NCBI RefSeq assembly: GCF_009848505.1
Contig: NZ_WWDL01000022.1
Span: 1 to 64,000 of the forward strand
Length of the DNA stretch: 64,000 nucleotides
Direction: 5' to 3'
DNA from: Muricoccus harenae
GTDB taxonomy: Bacteria; Pseudomonadota; Alphaproteobacteria; Acetobacterales; Acetobacteraceae
The position numbers and the translations under genes were made by a program. Of this stretch, positions 17,166 through 25,300 are shown one piece after another. Below the pieces are notes generated by a model. That model was not told the DNA's origin. It made no database searches and saw nothing but the letters and a program-made list of their open reading frames with translations. Position 1 is the first letter of the stretch; each line of letters starts with the position of its first letter.

Positions 17166-17945
17166 GTGCCCGCCACGCGCCGCGCCCCGCGCCCTGCCGC
17201 TCCGGATCCCGCCGCCTTCGCGGTGGCGGAAGCCGGGCTGGCGGCGCTGGCTGGGCTGGCTCCATCGGACGTGCTGCGGCGGCGGCTGGAACGGGCTGCC
17301 CCGCTCGCCGGTGCGATCGATTCGCCGCCCGACCTCGCCTCCCCGGGATGGGCCGCGCTGCTGGATGCGGTGACGGTCCAGGAAACGCGGCTCTTCCGCG
17401 CCGCGCCGCAGCTTCTGGCGCTGACGGCGCTTCTTCCTGCGCTTCCCGGCGGCCCGCTGCGCCTTCTCTCGGCCGGCTGCGCTTCGGGGGAGGAAGCGTG
17501 GAGCCTCGCCATTCTCGCCGCTGCCCAGGGAATCGAGGCGGAGGTGCTGGGGCTGGATCTCTGCCGCCCCGCCTTGGCCCTGGCCGAGGCCGCGCGCTAC
17601 CCCGCCGGCCCTCCGGATGCCCTACGCGAGGTGCCGGGCGCATTCCTGCCCTGGTTCACCCGGGACGCCGGCTGGGTGTTGCCGCGGGCTGATGGCCTGA
17701 CACGCCCCGTCTTCCGCCGCACCAACCTGCTCGACCTGCCGGAGGAAACCGGCCGCTTCGGCGCTATCCTCTGTCGCAATGTCCTGATCTACCTCCTGCC
17801 TGCGGCGCGGGATGCGGTGCTGCGCGGGCTGGTGGCACGGCTTCTGCCTGGTGGCGCCCTGCTTCTCGGCCCGACCGACATGCCTGGCCCCGGCCTACCG
17901 CTGCGCGCCGAACCTGGCACCCATGCCATCTGGCGTCGGCTGTGA
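17166..17945 (+). CDS. cheR: CheR-type protein-glutamate methyltransferase
   Basis: A 259-residue CheR: an N-terminal helical domain (about 20-75), then the SAM-binding domain with RLLSAGCASGEEAWSLAIL (motif I) and FGAILCRNVLIYL late in the protein. It methylates glutamates of the chemoreceptor, balanced by CheB. GTG start, chosen because family similarity begins soon after it; the upstream open frame overlaps the STAS gene. Its stop overlaps the next gene as GTGA. Confidence 0.88.
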   Translation: MPATRRAPRPAAPDPAAFAVAEAGLAALAGLAPSDVLRRRLERAAPLAGAIDSPPDLASPGWAALLDAVTVQETRLFRAAPQLLALTALLPALPGGPLRLLSAGCASGEEAWSLAILAAAQGIEAEVLGLDLCRPALALAEAARYPAGPPDALREVPGAFLPWFTRDAGWVLPRADGLTRPVFRRTNLLDLPEETGRFGAILCRNVLIYLLPAARDAVLRGLVARLLPGGALLLGPTDMPGPGLPLRAEPGTHAIWRRL

Positions 17946-19078
17946 GCGCGGCGGCCGGAATCATCGCGGGCGGCACTGTTCACCGCCTGCCGGAGGGCGC
18001 CTCCGTCACCGCCTCGCCGGTGCTGCGGCCGCTGCCGGGCGGGGCAGGGCGGCTTTGCATCGGGCTGCTCGGCACCGGTGTGCTTCCGGCCTGGGTGCTG
18101 CCCGGCGCCGCGCATCCGGCGCGGGCCTGGGCGCTGGTGCCCGGCCCCGAGGGAGCGGTGTTGCTCGGCGGCGATTCCCTCATCGACTCGCCGCCGGCGG
18201 ATGCCGCGCCGGTGCCGCCGCCGCCTTTTCCGCCGCCCCGGCTGCGCCTGGCGCATCGCGCGGAGGCCGAGACGCAAGCGGAGGGTGCCGTCCAAGCCGC
18301 GCGGGGCGGCTTCCGCCTGCGCCTTTCCCGCGGTGTGCTCGACATTCCCTTCGCGGCCCTGGCACGGCTGATGCCCATGCCGCCGCTGCATCCCGTGCCC
18401 GATCCGCCCGCCGGCGTGCGCGGCATGGCATGGACCGAAGCCGGGCCCGTGCTGGTGCTGGATCCTGCGCTGGTGGAGGGGGAGGGGGACGACGCGCCTC
18501 TGCTCGCCATCCTCCTGTCGGAGGGCCGGCAGATCGGCCTGCCCTGCCATGGCGCCGCGCCGGTCGCGGAGGCCCCTCCGCTACCGCCTGCCCTGGCCAT
18601 TCCTGCACTGCTGGCCGCCGCCCCCTTCGCCCGGCCGCCCGTCGCGGCGGCGGCGGTGCCGACTCGCGCCCTTCTCCTCGCCCTGGCCGCTGGCGCCCGC
18701 TTCGCCCTGCCGCTGGAGGAAGTGGCGGCGGTCCTGCCGCCCCAGGCGCCGCGCAACCATGGGAACGGGCAAGCGGCGCTTGCCGGGATCATCGCGCATC
18801 GGGGCGATGTCCTGCCCGTCCTCGATGCCGGGCTGCGGCTGGGACGGACGGCCGTGCTGGCAGGCTCCGGCGCCGTGCCGATGTTGCGCCTGCAGGGCGC
18901 CCGGCCGGTGGCGCTCGCCGTCACCTCGGTGCTCGGGCTGCGGGCGGTTCCGGAAGCCGATCTCGTACCGGTAGCGGGTGGTGGCCTGGTGGCCGCGATC
19001 CTGCGCCTGGATGGCGCGGCCCTGCCGGTCTGCCGCGCCCATGTCCTGGCCGCATCGCTCGGAACCCATGCGCCGTGA
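17942..19078 (+). CDS. multi-domain CheW-like coupling protein
   Basis: A 378-residue Ala/Pro-rich protein with up to three CheW-like segments: about 38-80 (degenerate), about 122-180 (FRLRLSRGVLDIPF) and a better C-terminal one at about 230-370 (ALAAGARFALPLEEVAAVLP, then AGIIAHRGDVLPVLDAG). CheW couples receptors to CheA. Standard CheW has one domain of about 150 residues, so this is an expanded, partly decayed form. No separate short cheW gene is present, which makes this the likely scaffold. GTG start overlaps cheR; its stop overlaps cheB. Confidence 0.75.
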   Translation: MSAAAGIIAGGTVHRLPEGASVTASPVLRPLPGGAGRLCIGLLGTGVLPAWVLPGAAHPARAWALVPGPEGAVLLGGDSLIDSPPADAAPVPPPPFPPPRLRLAHRAEAETQAEGAVQAARGGFRLRLSRGVLDIPFAALARLMPMPPLHPVPDPPAGVRGMAWTEAGPVLVLDPALVEGEGDDAPLLAILLSEGRQIGLPCHGAAPVAEAPPLPPALAIPALLAAAPFARPPVAAAAVPTRALLLALAAGARFALPLEEVAAVLPPQAPRNHGNGQAALAGIIAHRGDVLPVLDAGLRLGRTAVLAGSGAVPMLRLQGARPVALAVTSVLGLRAVPEADLVPVAGGGLVAAILRLDGAALPVCRAHVLAASLGTHAP

Positions 19079-20139
19079 TCCGCGCCATGGTGGTGGATGA
19101 TTCCGGCTTCATGCGGATGGCGTTGCGGCGGATCATCGAGGCCGATGGCGACCTGCGCGTGGTGGGCGAGGCGAGCGACGGCGCCACGGCGATCGAGCTG
19201 GCCGGGCGGCTGCACCCGGACATCGTGACCATGGACCTGGAGATGCCCGGCCTGGACGGGCTCGCCGCCACGCGCGGCATGGCGGCCCTGCCTGATCCGC
19301 CCGCCGTGGTCATGGTGAGCCATCACACGCGGGACGGTTCGGAAAATGCCCTGGCGGCGCTGGCGGCCGGGGCGGCGGACGTGCTGTGGAAGGGCTCCTC
19401 CATCGGCGGGCTGGACCTGGCGCAGATCGACCGGGAGTTGCGTGGAAGGCTGCGCCACTGGGCCCGGCAGCGTACCGGCCAGGCGCGGCCGAGGCCCGTC
19501 GCGCTGCCGCAGGCTCCGGCCTTCGCGCCACCAGCGGGGAAGGGCTGCGACGTGGTGGTCGTCGCCGCCTCCACCGGCGGGCCGGATGCGCTGGCGACGC
19601 TGCTCGCGGCGGCCGGCCCGCTGCCGGTGCCCTGCGTGGTGGCGCAGCACATGCCGGCCGATCTCGGCCCGGATTTCGTCCGCCATCTCGGCCGCCGCAG
19701 TGGCGCGCAGGTCGTGCTCGCCGAGCATGGCATGGAGTTGCGCGCAGGGGTCGTGACGGTGATTCCCGGCAACACGGACGGCCATGTCGCACGCGGCGGC
19801 GCGTCGGGCGGGCTGGTGATGCGCCTCGGCCGCGGGGAGGGGGTGGTGCACCCTTCGGCGGACATGCTCTTCCGCTCGGCCGCTCTGGTGGCGCAACGTG
19901 CCCTTGGAATCGTCCTCAGCGGCATGGGGCGGGACGGCGCGGCGGGGGCTGCCGCGCTGCGGGAAAGGGGCATGGCCGTGCTGGCGCAATCGCCGGAGAG
20001 CTGCGTAGTGGCCGGGATGCCCGGCGCCGTGATCGAGGCGGGGCTGGTGGCCGAGACGGCCGATCCCGCCGGGCTCGGCGCGCGGCTGCGCGTGCTGGCG
20101 GTGCCGCGCGCGGCGGGCCGCGGCTGGGGTGCGGCATGA
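19075..20139 (+). CDS. cheB: CheB protein-glutamate methylesterase
   Basis: A 354-residue response regulator/methylesterase. Receiver: acidic pair D8/D9 and D54 (IVTMDLEMPG). The linker is followed by the esterase with catalytic S166 (VAASTGGPDA), H192 (QHMP) and D287 (GMGRDGAAG), all present, so it should be active. It removes receptor methyl groups on phosphorylation by CheA. GTG start overlapping the CheW-like stop (GTGA); the next gene overlaps through ATGA. Confidence 0.93.
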   Translation: MIRAMVVDDSGFMRMALRRIIEADGDLRVVGEASDGATAIELAGRLHPDIVTMDLEMPGLDGLAATRGMAALPDPPAVVMVSHHTRDGSENALAALAAGAADVLWKGSSIGGLDLAQIDRELRGRLRHWARQRTGQARPRPVALPQAPAFAPPAGKGCDVVVVAASTGGPDALATLLAAAGPLPVPCVVAQHMPADLGPDFVRHLGRRSGAQVVLAEHGMELRAGVVTVIPGNTDGHVARGGASGGLVMRLGRGEGVVHPSADMLFRSAALVAQRALGIVLSGMGRDGAAGAAALRERGMAVLAQSPESCVVAGMPGAVIEAGLVAETADPAGLGARLRVLAVPRAAGRGWGAA

Positions 20140-20879
20140 GCGGTGCGCCGCTCGACCCCGAGCTGCTGGCGCTCCTGCTCCCCGAATGGGAGGCGGCGGC
20201 AGAGCGGCTTGCAGCCGCCACGGAGGAACGCGAGCAGCGCCGCGCACTCGATACGCTGCGCGGCATGGCCGGAGGTGCCGGGATCGAGTCCCTGCAATCC
20301 GCTCTGCGCGCCTTCGATCCTCTGCCCGAGCCCTTCGACGCGGCTTCCGCCGCTGCCGCGCTCGCCGCCCATGCTCGCACCGTGGTCGCCGCCGGCCATG
20401 ACCTGCCCTTCGAACCGGCCGAGCCTGCGGGGGCGGCTCCGCCGGACCGCGCGCCGATCCGCACCCTGGTGGTGGATGACAGCGCCATGATGCGGCGCCT
20501 GGTGCGGGAAAGCCTGTCCTCCGATCCGGTCTTCGCTGTGGTCGCCGAAGCCGCCGACGGCCGCGAGGCTCTGGCGCGCATGGCCGAGGAGGAGCCCGAT
20601 CTCATCCTTCTCGATATCGAGATGCCGGTTCTCGACGGGCTCGGCGTACTGCGGGAATGGGCGCTGCGCGGCACGGGCGCCGTGGTTGTCGTGTCCTCCG
20701 CCGCCGTGCCCGGTGGTGAGGTAGCCACTGAGGCGCGCCGGCTCGGCGCGAGCGCCGTGGTCGGCAAGCCCTCCGGCGCCTTCAGCCCGGACCTTGGCGA
20801 ACGCCAGGGCGAGGCCATCCGCCGCGCCGCCCGCCGCGCCGCCGGGCTTCCGCCTAAGAGCAGGGTGGAGGGCCCATGA
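20136..20879 (+). CDS. response regulator with N-terminal degenerate HPt domain
   Basis: A 247-residue protein. The C-terminal receiver (about 107-230) is intact: D114/D115, phospho-acceptor D160 (LILLDIEMPVLDG) and K in VVGKPSG. The first 65 residues look like a phosphotransfer (HPt/CheA P1) bundle: LDTLRGMAGGAGI (38-50) aligns with FHSLKGMASVLGA of the neighbouring CheA, but the phospho-accepting histidine is replaced by D39. It may therefore be a docking or inhibitory module. Overlaps cheB and cheA by 4 bases each. It takes the usual cheY position but is not a simple CheY. Confidence 0.8.
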   Translation: MSGAPLDPELLALLLPEWEAAAERLAAATEEREQRRALDTLRGMAGGAGIESLQSALRAFDPLPEPFDAASAAAALAAHARTVVAAGHDLPFEPAEPAGAAPPDRAPIRTLVVDDSAMMRRLVRESLSSDPVFAVVAEAADGREALARMAEEEPDLILLDIEMPVLDGLGVLREWALRGTGAVVVVSSAAVPGGEVATEARRLGASAVVGKPSGAFSPDLGERQGEAIRRAARRAAGLPPKSRVEGP

Positions 20880-23419
20880 TCGAGGATGCCGCCCTCTGGG
20901 AGGGCTTTGCCGCCGAGAGCGAGGAGCATCTCGACGCCATCGAACGGCTGCTCTCCGCCCCCGTGCAGGGGGAGGGGGTGAACACCCTGTTCCGTGCCTT
21001 CCACAGCCTGAAGGGCATGGCCTCGGTGCTCGGTGCGGCCGGCATGCGGGACCTGGCGCATGGCTGCGAGGACCTGCTCGGCCTCGCCCGCGCCGGCAAG
21101 CTGGCGGTGACGGGCCGGGTGGCGGATGGGCTGACGGCGGCGGTGGATGCGCTGCGCGGGTTGCGCGCGCGGGTGCTGGAAGCGCATCGGGACATGCCGG
21201 CCGACCCGGCGCTGCTCCGCCGGATCGCCGGGCTGGCGACCCTGGGCGACAGCCCGCCTGATGCCACGCCGGCGGCCGAGGCGGTCCTGCCTGCCTCCTC
21301 CGGCGCCGATCCCCTGCTGGGCGCCTTCGCCTCCCGCTGCGCCGCCGCCGCACCGGCTCTCGCGGCGCTTTCGGCCGGGCGCGACGAGGCCTCGCTCGCC
21401 GAGGCCGCCGATCTCGCCGCCGCCGCCCGGGTGATACGCCTGCCAGGCCTTGCCACTGCCTTGGAAAGGCTGGGTGAGGCGGCCGGCGGGGCGGGCGCGC
21501 TGCCCGCCCTGGGCCATCTGCGCCGCCGCCTCGCCCTGCTCGCCGCGCGGGCAGGCGAGGCAGCCGGGGCGGAGGCCATCCCTCAGGCGGCGCGCGGCGC
21601 GGTGGATCTTGCGGCGCTCTCCGCCGGGGCCGCCGCCCTGGCCGACCCACCCGGCGGCCATGGTGCCTTGGCCTCCGCCGCGCGCGACGCCGCCGCCGCC
21701 GCCTGTGCCCTGGGCCAGGATTCACTGGAACGCGCCTTGCTGGCCCTCGAGGACCTAGCGGATCGCGCCGCCGATCCCGACGCCGCCGCCCTGCTCGGCG
21801 CCCGCGGGCCGGTGCTGGCAGAGGCCATCCGCCATGCCGAGGGTGGCGGTGGTCCGCTCTCTGCCGCCTCGGCCAGCGCCGATTCCCGCATCCCCGCCGG
21901 CTTCCTGCCCCTGTTGAGCGAGACCGCGCGGCAGCGTGCCGCCATCGCCCTCGATTCCGGCGGGCGCCTCTATGTTGCCCGCTTGGCGATGGGCCAGGGC
22001 GAAGCGCTGGAAGGCGCCATTGCCGATGCGCTGCGGCCCGAGGCGGAGATCCTCGGCAGCCGTACCCTTCCCGGCGCCAGCCCGCCCCTGCTGGAATTGC
22101 TGCTGGCCAGCGCGGCGGAGCTGGAGGCGCTGTCCCGCGCTGCCACGGCGGCAGATCCCTCGCGCCGCGTCCTTCTCTCCCTCTCCGCCGCCGAGGAGGA
22201 GGCCTCCCATGCCCCCGCCACCGCCGGCGGCGCCACGATGCGCGTGCGGCAGGAGACGATCGACGGGCTGATCTCCCTCGAATCCGAGGTCCGCGCCGCT
22301 TCCCTCGCCCTGTCGGAAGCGCTGCGGGAGAGCACGCCGCGCAGCGCCATCGCACGGCTTTCCGTCATCGCCGGGAAGCTGGACGGCGCCACCGGGCGGG
22401 AGCTGACGGAGCTGGCGGACCATCTGCGCGGCTTCGAGGATGCGCTGGAGGAGGCCGAGAGCCGCCTGTCCTTCTCGCTCCGCCGGCTGGACGAGGCGGT
22501 GATGGAATTGCGCGTCGTCCCGGTCGGCACCCTCTTCGCCCGGCTGCCCCGCGTGGCGCGTGCCGTGGCCGAGCCGGCGGGCAAGGAGGTGGAGGTCGCG
22601 CTGGAGGGCCAGGAGGTCGCGATCGACCGCTCGCTGGTGGAGTTGCTAGCCGATCCGCTGCTGCACTTGGTGCGCAATGCCGTGGATCACGGCATCGAGT
22701 CACCCGCCGAGCGCCAGGCCGCGGGCAAGCCCGGCCGCGCGCTGCTGCGCATCTCCGCCGCCCGGCGCGCGGGGCAGATCCGGGTGCGTGTCTCGGATGA
22801 CGGCCGCGGCATCCATCACGACCGTGTCCTGGCCCGCGCGCTGGAGCGCGGGCTGGTGACGGCGGAGGAAGCGCCGGACCTATCCGCTGCGCAGATTGAG
22901 GCGCTGCTCTTCCGCCCCGGCTTCTCCACCGCGACCACCGTCACCGCCACCTCCGGCCGCGGCGTCGGGCTGGATGTGGTGCAGGATGCCGCACGGCGGG
23001 CCGGCGGCACGCTGGAGGTGGCCAGCACCCCCGGTCGCGGCACCAGCTTCACCCTGCGCCTGCCGCTGACCGCCTCGACCCAGACCGTGCTGCTGGTGGA
23101 GGTGGGGGGCCACCCCTACGCCATCCCTGCGGCCCGGGTGGAGGCGGTGCTGGAAGGCGCGGGCGATGGGCGCGTGGTGCTGCCGCTAGCCCAGTTGCTC
23201 GGCCTGCCCGATGCCGCCCATGGCGCGGTGGTGGTGACTCGCGCCGCTGCCGGCCTGCTGGCGCTGGGGGTGGACCGGGTGCAGCGCCGCGCCGATATCC
23301 TGCTGCGGCCCCTGCATCCGGCGATCGCCCGGCTGCCGGGCGTGGGCGGCGTCGGCGTGCTGGGGAATGGCGAGCCGGTGCTGCTGCTGGAACCGGACGG
23401 GCTGGGCAGCGAGGGCTGA
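20876..23419 (+). CDS. cheA: chemosensory histidine kinase CheA
   Basis: An 847-residue CheA. P1 has the phospho-accepting H43 (AFHSLKGMAS). Residues about 145-300 are Ala-rich helical stretches; one (ADLAAAARVIRLPGLATALE, 179-198) looks like a second, decayed HPt without histidine. P3 dimerisation is at about 456-545, the P4 kinase domain has N-box HLVRNAVDHG (597-606), DDGRGI (641-646) and GRGVGLDVV, and the P5 CheW-like domain is at about 730-847. It phosphorylates CheB, the receiver protein upstream and possibly the receiver-phosphatase at 25301. Last gene of the coupled che operon. Confidence 0.93.
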   Translation: MIEDAALWEGFAAESEEHLDAIERLLSAPVQGEGVNTLFRAFHSLKGMASVLGAAGMRDLAHGCEDLLGLARAGKLAVTGRVADGLTAAVDALRGLRARVLEAHRDMPADPALLRRIAGLATLGDSPPDATPAAEAVLPASSGADPLLGAFASRCAAAAPALAALSAGRDEASLAEAADLAAAARVIRLPGLATALERLGEAAGGAGALPALGHLRRRLALLAARAGEAAGAEAIPQAARGAVDLAALSAGAAALADPPGGHGALASAARDAAAAACALGQDSLERALLALEDLADRAADPDAAALLGARGPVLAEAIRHAEGGGGPLSAASASADSRIPAGFLPLLSETARQRAAIALDSGGRLYVARLAMGQGEALEGAIADALRPEAEILGSRTLPGASPPLLELLLASAAELEALSRAATAADPSRRVLLSLSAAEEEASHAPATAGGATMRVRQETIDGLISLESEVRAASLALSEALRESTPRSAIARLSVIAGKLDGATGRELTELADHLRGFEDALEEAESRLSFSLRRLDEAVMELRVVPVGTLFARLPRVARAVAEPAGKEVEVALEGQEVAIDRSLVELLADPLLHLVRNAVDHGIESPAERQAAGKPGRALLRISAARRAGQIRVRVSDDGRGIHHDRVLARALERGLVTAEEAPDLSAAQIEALLFRPGFSTATTVTATSGRGVGLDVVQDAARRAGGTLEVASTPGRGTSFTLRLPLTASTQTVLLVEVGGHPYAIPAARVEAVLEGAGDGRVVLPLAQLLGLPDAAHGAVVVTRAAAGLLALGVDRVQRRADILLRPLHPAIARLPGVGGVGVLGNGEPVLLLEPDGLGSEG

Positions 23420-23446
23420 TCCGCCTCCGCCGTCACCCGCCGTGCA

Positions 23447-24610
23447 TTACTCGGGCGCGGCGGAGGCGAGGGAGGCGAGCAGGGCCTCCAGCTCCCGCAG
23501 ATTTCCTGTTCCTGTCTTCTCCAGCACCGCCCGCACCTGGGCGCGGACGGTCGAGAGCGTCCGGTCGCGCCGCTCCGCCAGCACCTCGGCCCGCGTGCCG
23601 CCGGCCAGGCCCACCGCCACTTCGGCCTCCGCGAGGGTGAGGCCGAAGAGTTCCTGTAGCAGCGAGGGCGCCGGCATCGCGCGGTTCAGCGGGCGCAGGA
23701 TGATCAGGGCCAGACCCGGCGCCCGCCCGGGCGCCGTCCCGTCTCCAGCGTGGGGGAGGCCGGCGGGAAGCGGGGAGATGAAGAGTGCGGTTGAGAGCCG
23801 CTGTCCTTTCGGTCCCGGCCGCAGCCGGATGGCCCCTCCGGGCGCCCCGTTCAGTGCGACGGAGCGGACCAGCAGCAGCAACCGCGTCATCTCGCCCGAA
23901 TGGCCCAGCCGCAGCCTGATGGGCGCGCCCGGCCGGGGACCGCCCTTTGCCAGGCGGATCCCGGTGTCCGGGCCGCAGAGCGGTATGGCCGCGGCATTCG
24001 CGTAGCGGAGCGTGAGCTCCGAGTCGACGACGAGCGCCGCCACCGGCAGCGCATCGAGCATGCGGGCGGGAAGTGCGGCATCGGCGGCGCGGAGCTGCTC
24101 GCGGAGCTGCAGCGCACGCTGCAGATGGGGGCCGGCGGATTGCAGGACGGCCAGCGCCTGTGCGTCGAAGGCATCCTTGCCCGTCGGGCGCTGGAGGGCG
24201 AACTGGAAGTAGCTGTCCCCGCCCAGCCGCCCGACCGCGCCGATGACCCATTCCACCCCGGCGCCGCGCCCGAAATCGTTGTAGAACTCGGTTCGCCGGT
24301 ATTCGTCCTGCGGAATGATGCTTTCGCCGCGCGCGATATGGAGCGGCGTGCCCTCGGCCAGCCGCTCCGGCCGCAGCCGCCGGATCCACGGATCCATCTG
24401 GTGGTAATGCGCTGCATAGGCCGCGATGACCACGGGATCGAAGGTGTTGCCGTGGAGCGACTCCAGGCCACCTTCCGGCCGGCCCAGGACGAATAGGCTT
24501 GAACTGGCCGCGCCCACCGCCTGCTGGAGCGTGCGGATGACGTCTTCCCATGGCGTCTCGCCAGCTGCCGCGGCATAGATCCGATCGATGATCGCCAGGG
24601 CGGAATCCAT
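23447..24610 (-). CDS. LuxR-type transcriptional regulator
   Basis: A 387-residue protein with a C-terminal LuxR/GerE helix-turn-helix (about 325-375; LFGLTLAEAEVAVGLAGGTR, then STVRAQVRAVLEKTGT). The N-terminal and central parts have no clear family but WEDVIRTLQQA and MDPWIRRL resemble ligand-sensing regions of related one-component regulators. I place the start at 24610 because GGAG lies five bases upstream; 24637 is possible. Convergent with cheA and divergent from the FabA-like gene, which it may control. Confidence 0.75.
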   Translation of the reverse strand: MDSALAIIDRIYAAAAGETPWEDVIRTLQQAVGAASSSLFVLGRPEGGLESLHGNTFDPVVIAAYAAHYHQMDPWIRRLRPERLAEGTPLHIARGESIIPQDEYRRTEFYNDFGRGAGVEWVIGAVGRLGGDSYFQFALQRPTGKDAFDAQALAVLQSAGPHLQRALQLREQLRAADAALPARMLDALPVAALVVDSELTLRYANAAAIPLCGPDTGIRLAKGGPRPGAPIRLRLGHSGEMTRLLLLVRSVALNGAPGGAIRLRPGPKGQRLSTALFISPLPAGLPHAGDGTAPGRAPGLALIILRPLNRAMPAPSLLQELFGLTLAEAEVAVGLAGGTRAEVLAERRDRTLSTVRAQVRAVLEKTGTGNLRELEALLASLASAAPE

Positions 24611-24793
24611 CAGGTCTCCATCCGGACTGGACGACATCTTTCTCGCCGCAAGACGTCTGTCGAAACGTTAATCTGTCCGATCCTCAGAATTGATGATGCC
24701 GTAAATCGCGGAAGCGTGAATGCTACACTGGAACAGGCCGCGAATGGGCAAGCAGACCGTGCTCGACCAGTCACTCCATCCCCGGATCCGACC

Positions 24794-24805
24794 GGGTTCG
24801 AACCC
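24794..24805. promoter_or_regulatory. perfect 12-base palindrome, possible operator
   Basis: GGGTTCGAACCC lies in the 262-base divergent gap between the LuxR regulator and the FabA-like gene. The gap is less GC-rich than the surrounding genes, as expected for promoters. A LuxR-family dimer site is plausible but unproven. Confidence 0.35.
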
Positions 24806-24872
24806 CGCTCTGACGACGAATGTTTGGCATCCAACGCTAACTGCCAACGACAATGCCGGCTTCGCAGATAGC

Positions 24873-25259
24873 ATGGCGCATGAAGGTGATCCGCTGGAGC
24901 CGCGCTGGAACGGGCCCGGTCAGATCGCTGCCCTCGGCACGCGGGATGGGCGCCATGAACTCGGTCTGGTGCGCGCAACCGGCGCAGGCGAGGCCCGCGT
25001 GGACGTCGCCATCCTGTCGCGGCTCCTGGCTTATTACGGCCGCTGGCTGGGCTTTGAGGGCGAGGCCATGCCGATGCAGGCCGGGCGGCTCCGCCACCTG
25101 CCCATCCCCGTCGAGGGGCGGGGGCAGGTGGAGTATCGGCTGGACCTGCGCCGCATCAATCGCCGTGCCCAGATCCTCTCGGCCGACGGCACCATCCTGA
25201 TGAACGGCCGCTCGGTCGTCACGCTGGACGAATTCGCCGTCAGCTTCCGAATGCGCTGA
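24873..25259 (+). CDS. FabA-like hotdog-fold protein
   Basis: A 128-residue protein whose last 80 residues follow the FabA C-terminal half: a long helix LLAYYGRWLGFEGE, then strands VEYRLDLRRINRR, AQILSADGTILMNGRSVVTL and EFAVSFRMR. FabA is a dehydratase of about 170 residues; the N-terminal strand region with the catalytic histidine is missing here and no matching aspartate is obvious on the helix. It may be a non-catalytic or specialised lipid-binding relative. The start is uncertain: ATG at 24873 is used, while the frame is open back to 24720. Confidence 0.55.
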   Translation: MAHEGDPLEPRWNGPGQIAALGTRDGRHELGLVRATGAGEARVDVAILSRLLAYYGRWLGFEGEAMPMQAGRLRHLPIPVEGRGQVEYRLDLRRINRRAQILSADGTILMNGRSVVTLDEFAVSFRMR

Positions 25260-25300
25260 ACCGCCGGACGGCCGCGGCACCATCGCTTGCGGGGCCCCGC

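Noticed and set aside
19323-22355. Thousand-codon minus-strand frame opposite cheB and cheA
   Set aside because: Arg/Pro-rich shadow of real genes whose catalytic motifs are all on the plus strand.
24770-24816. Possible tRNA fragment around GGGTTCGAACCCC
   Set aside because: The T-arm-like stretch gives only four stem pairs, no matching acceptor 5' arm exists upstream on either strand, and no CCA follows. A simple palindrome explains it better.
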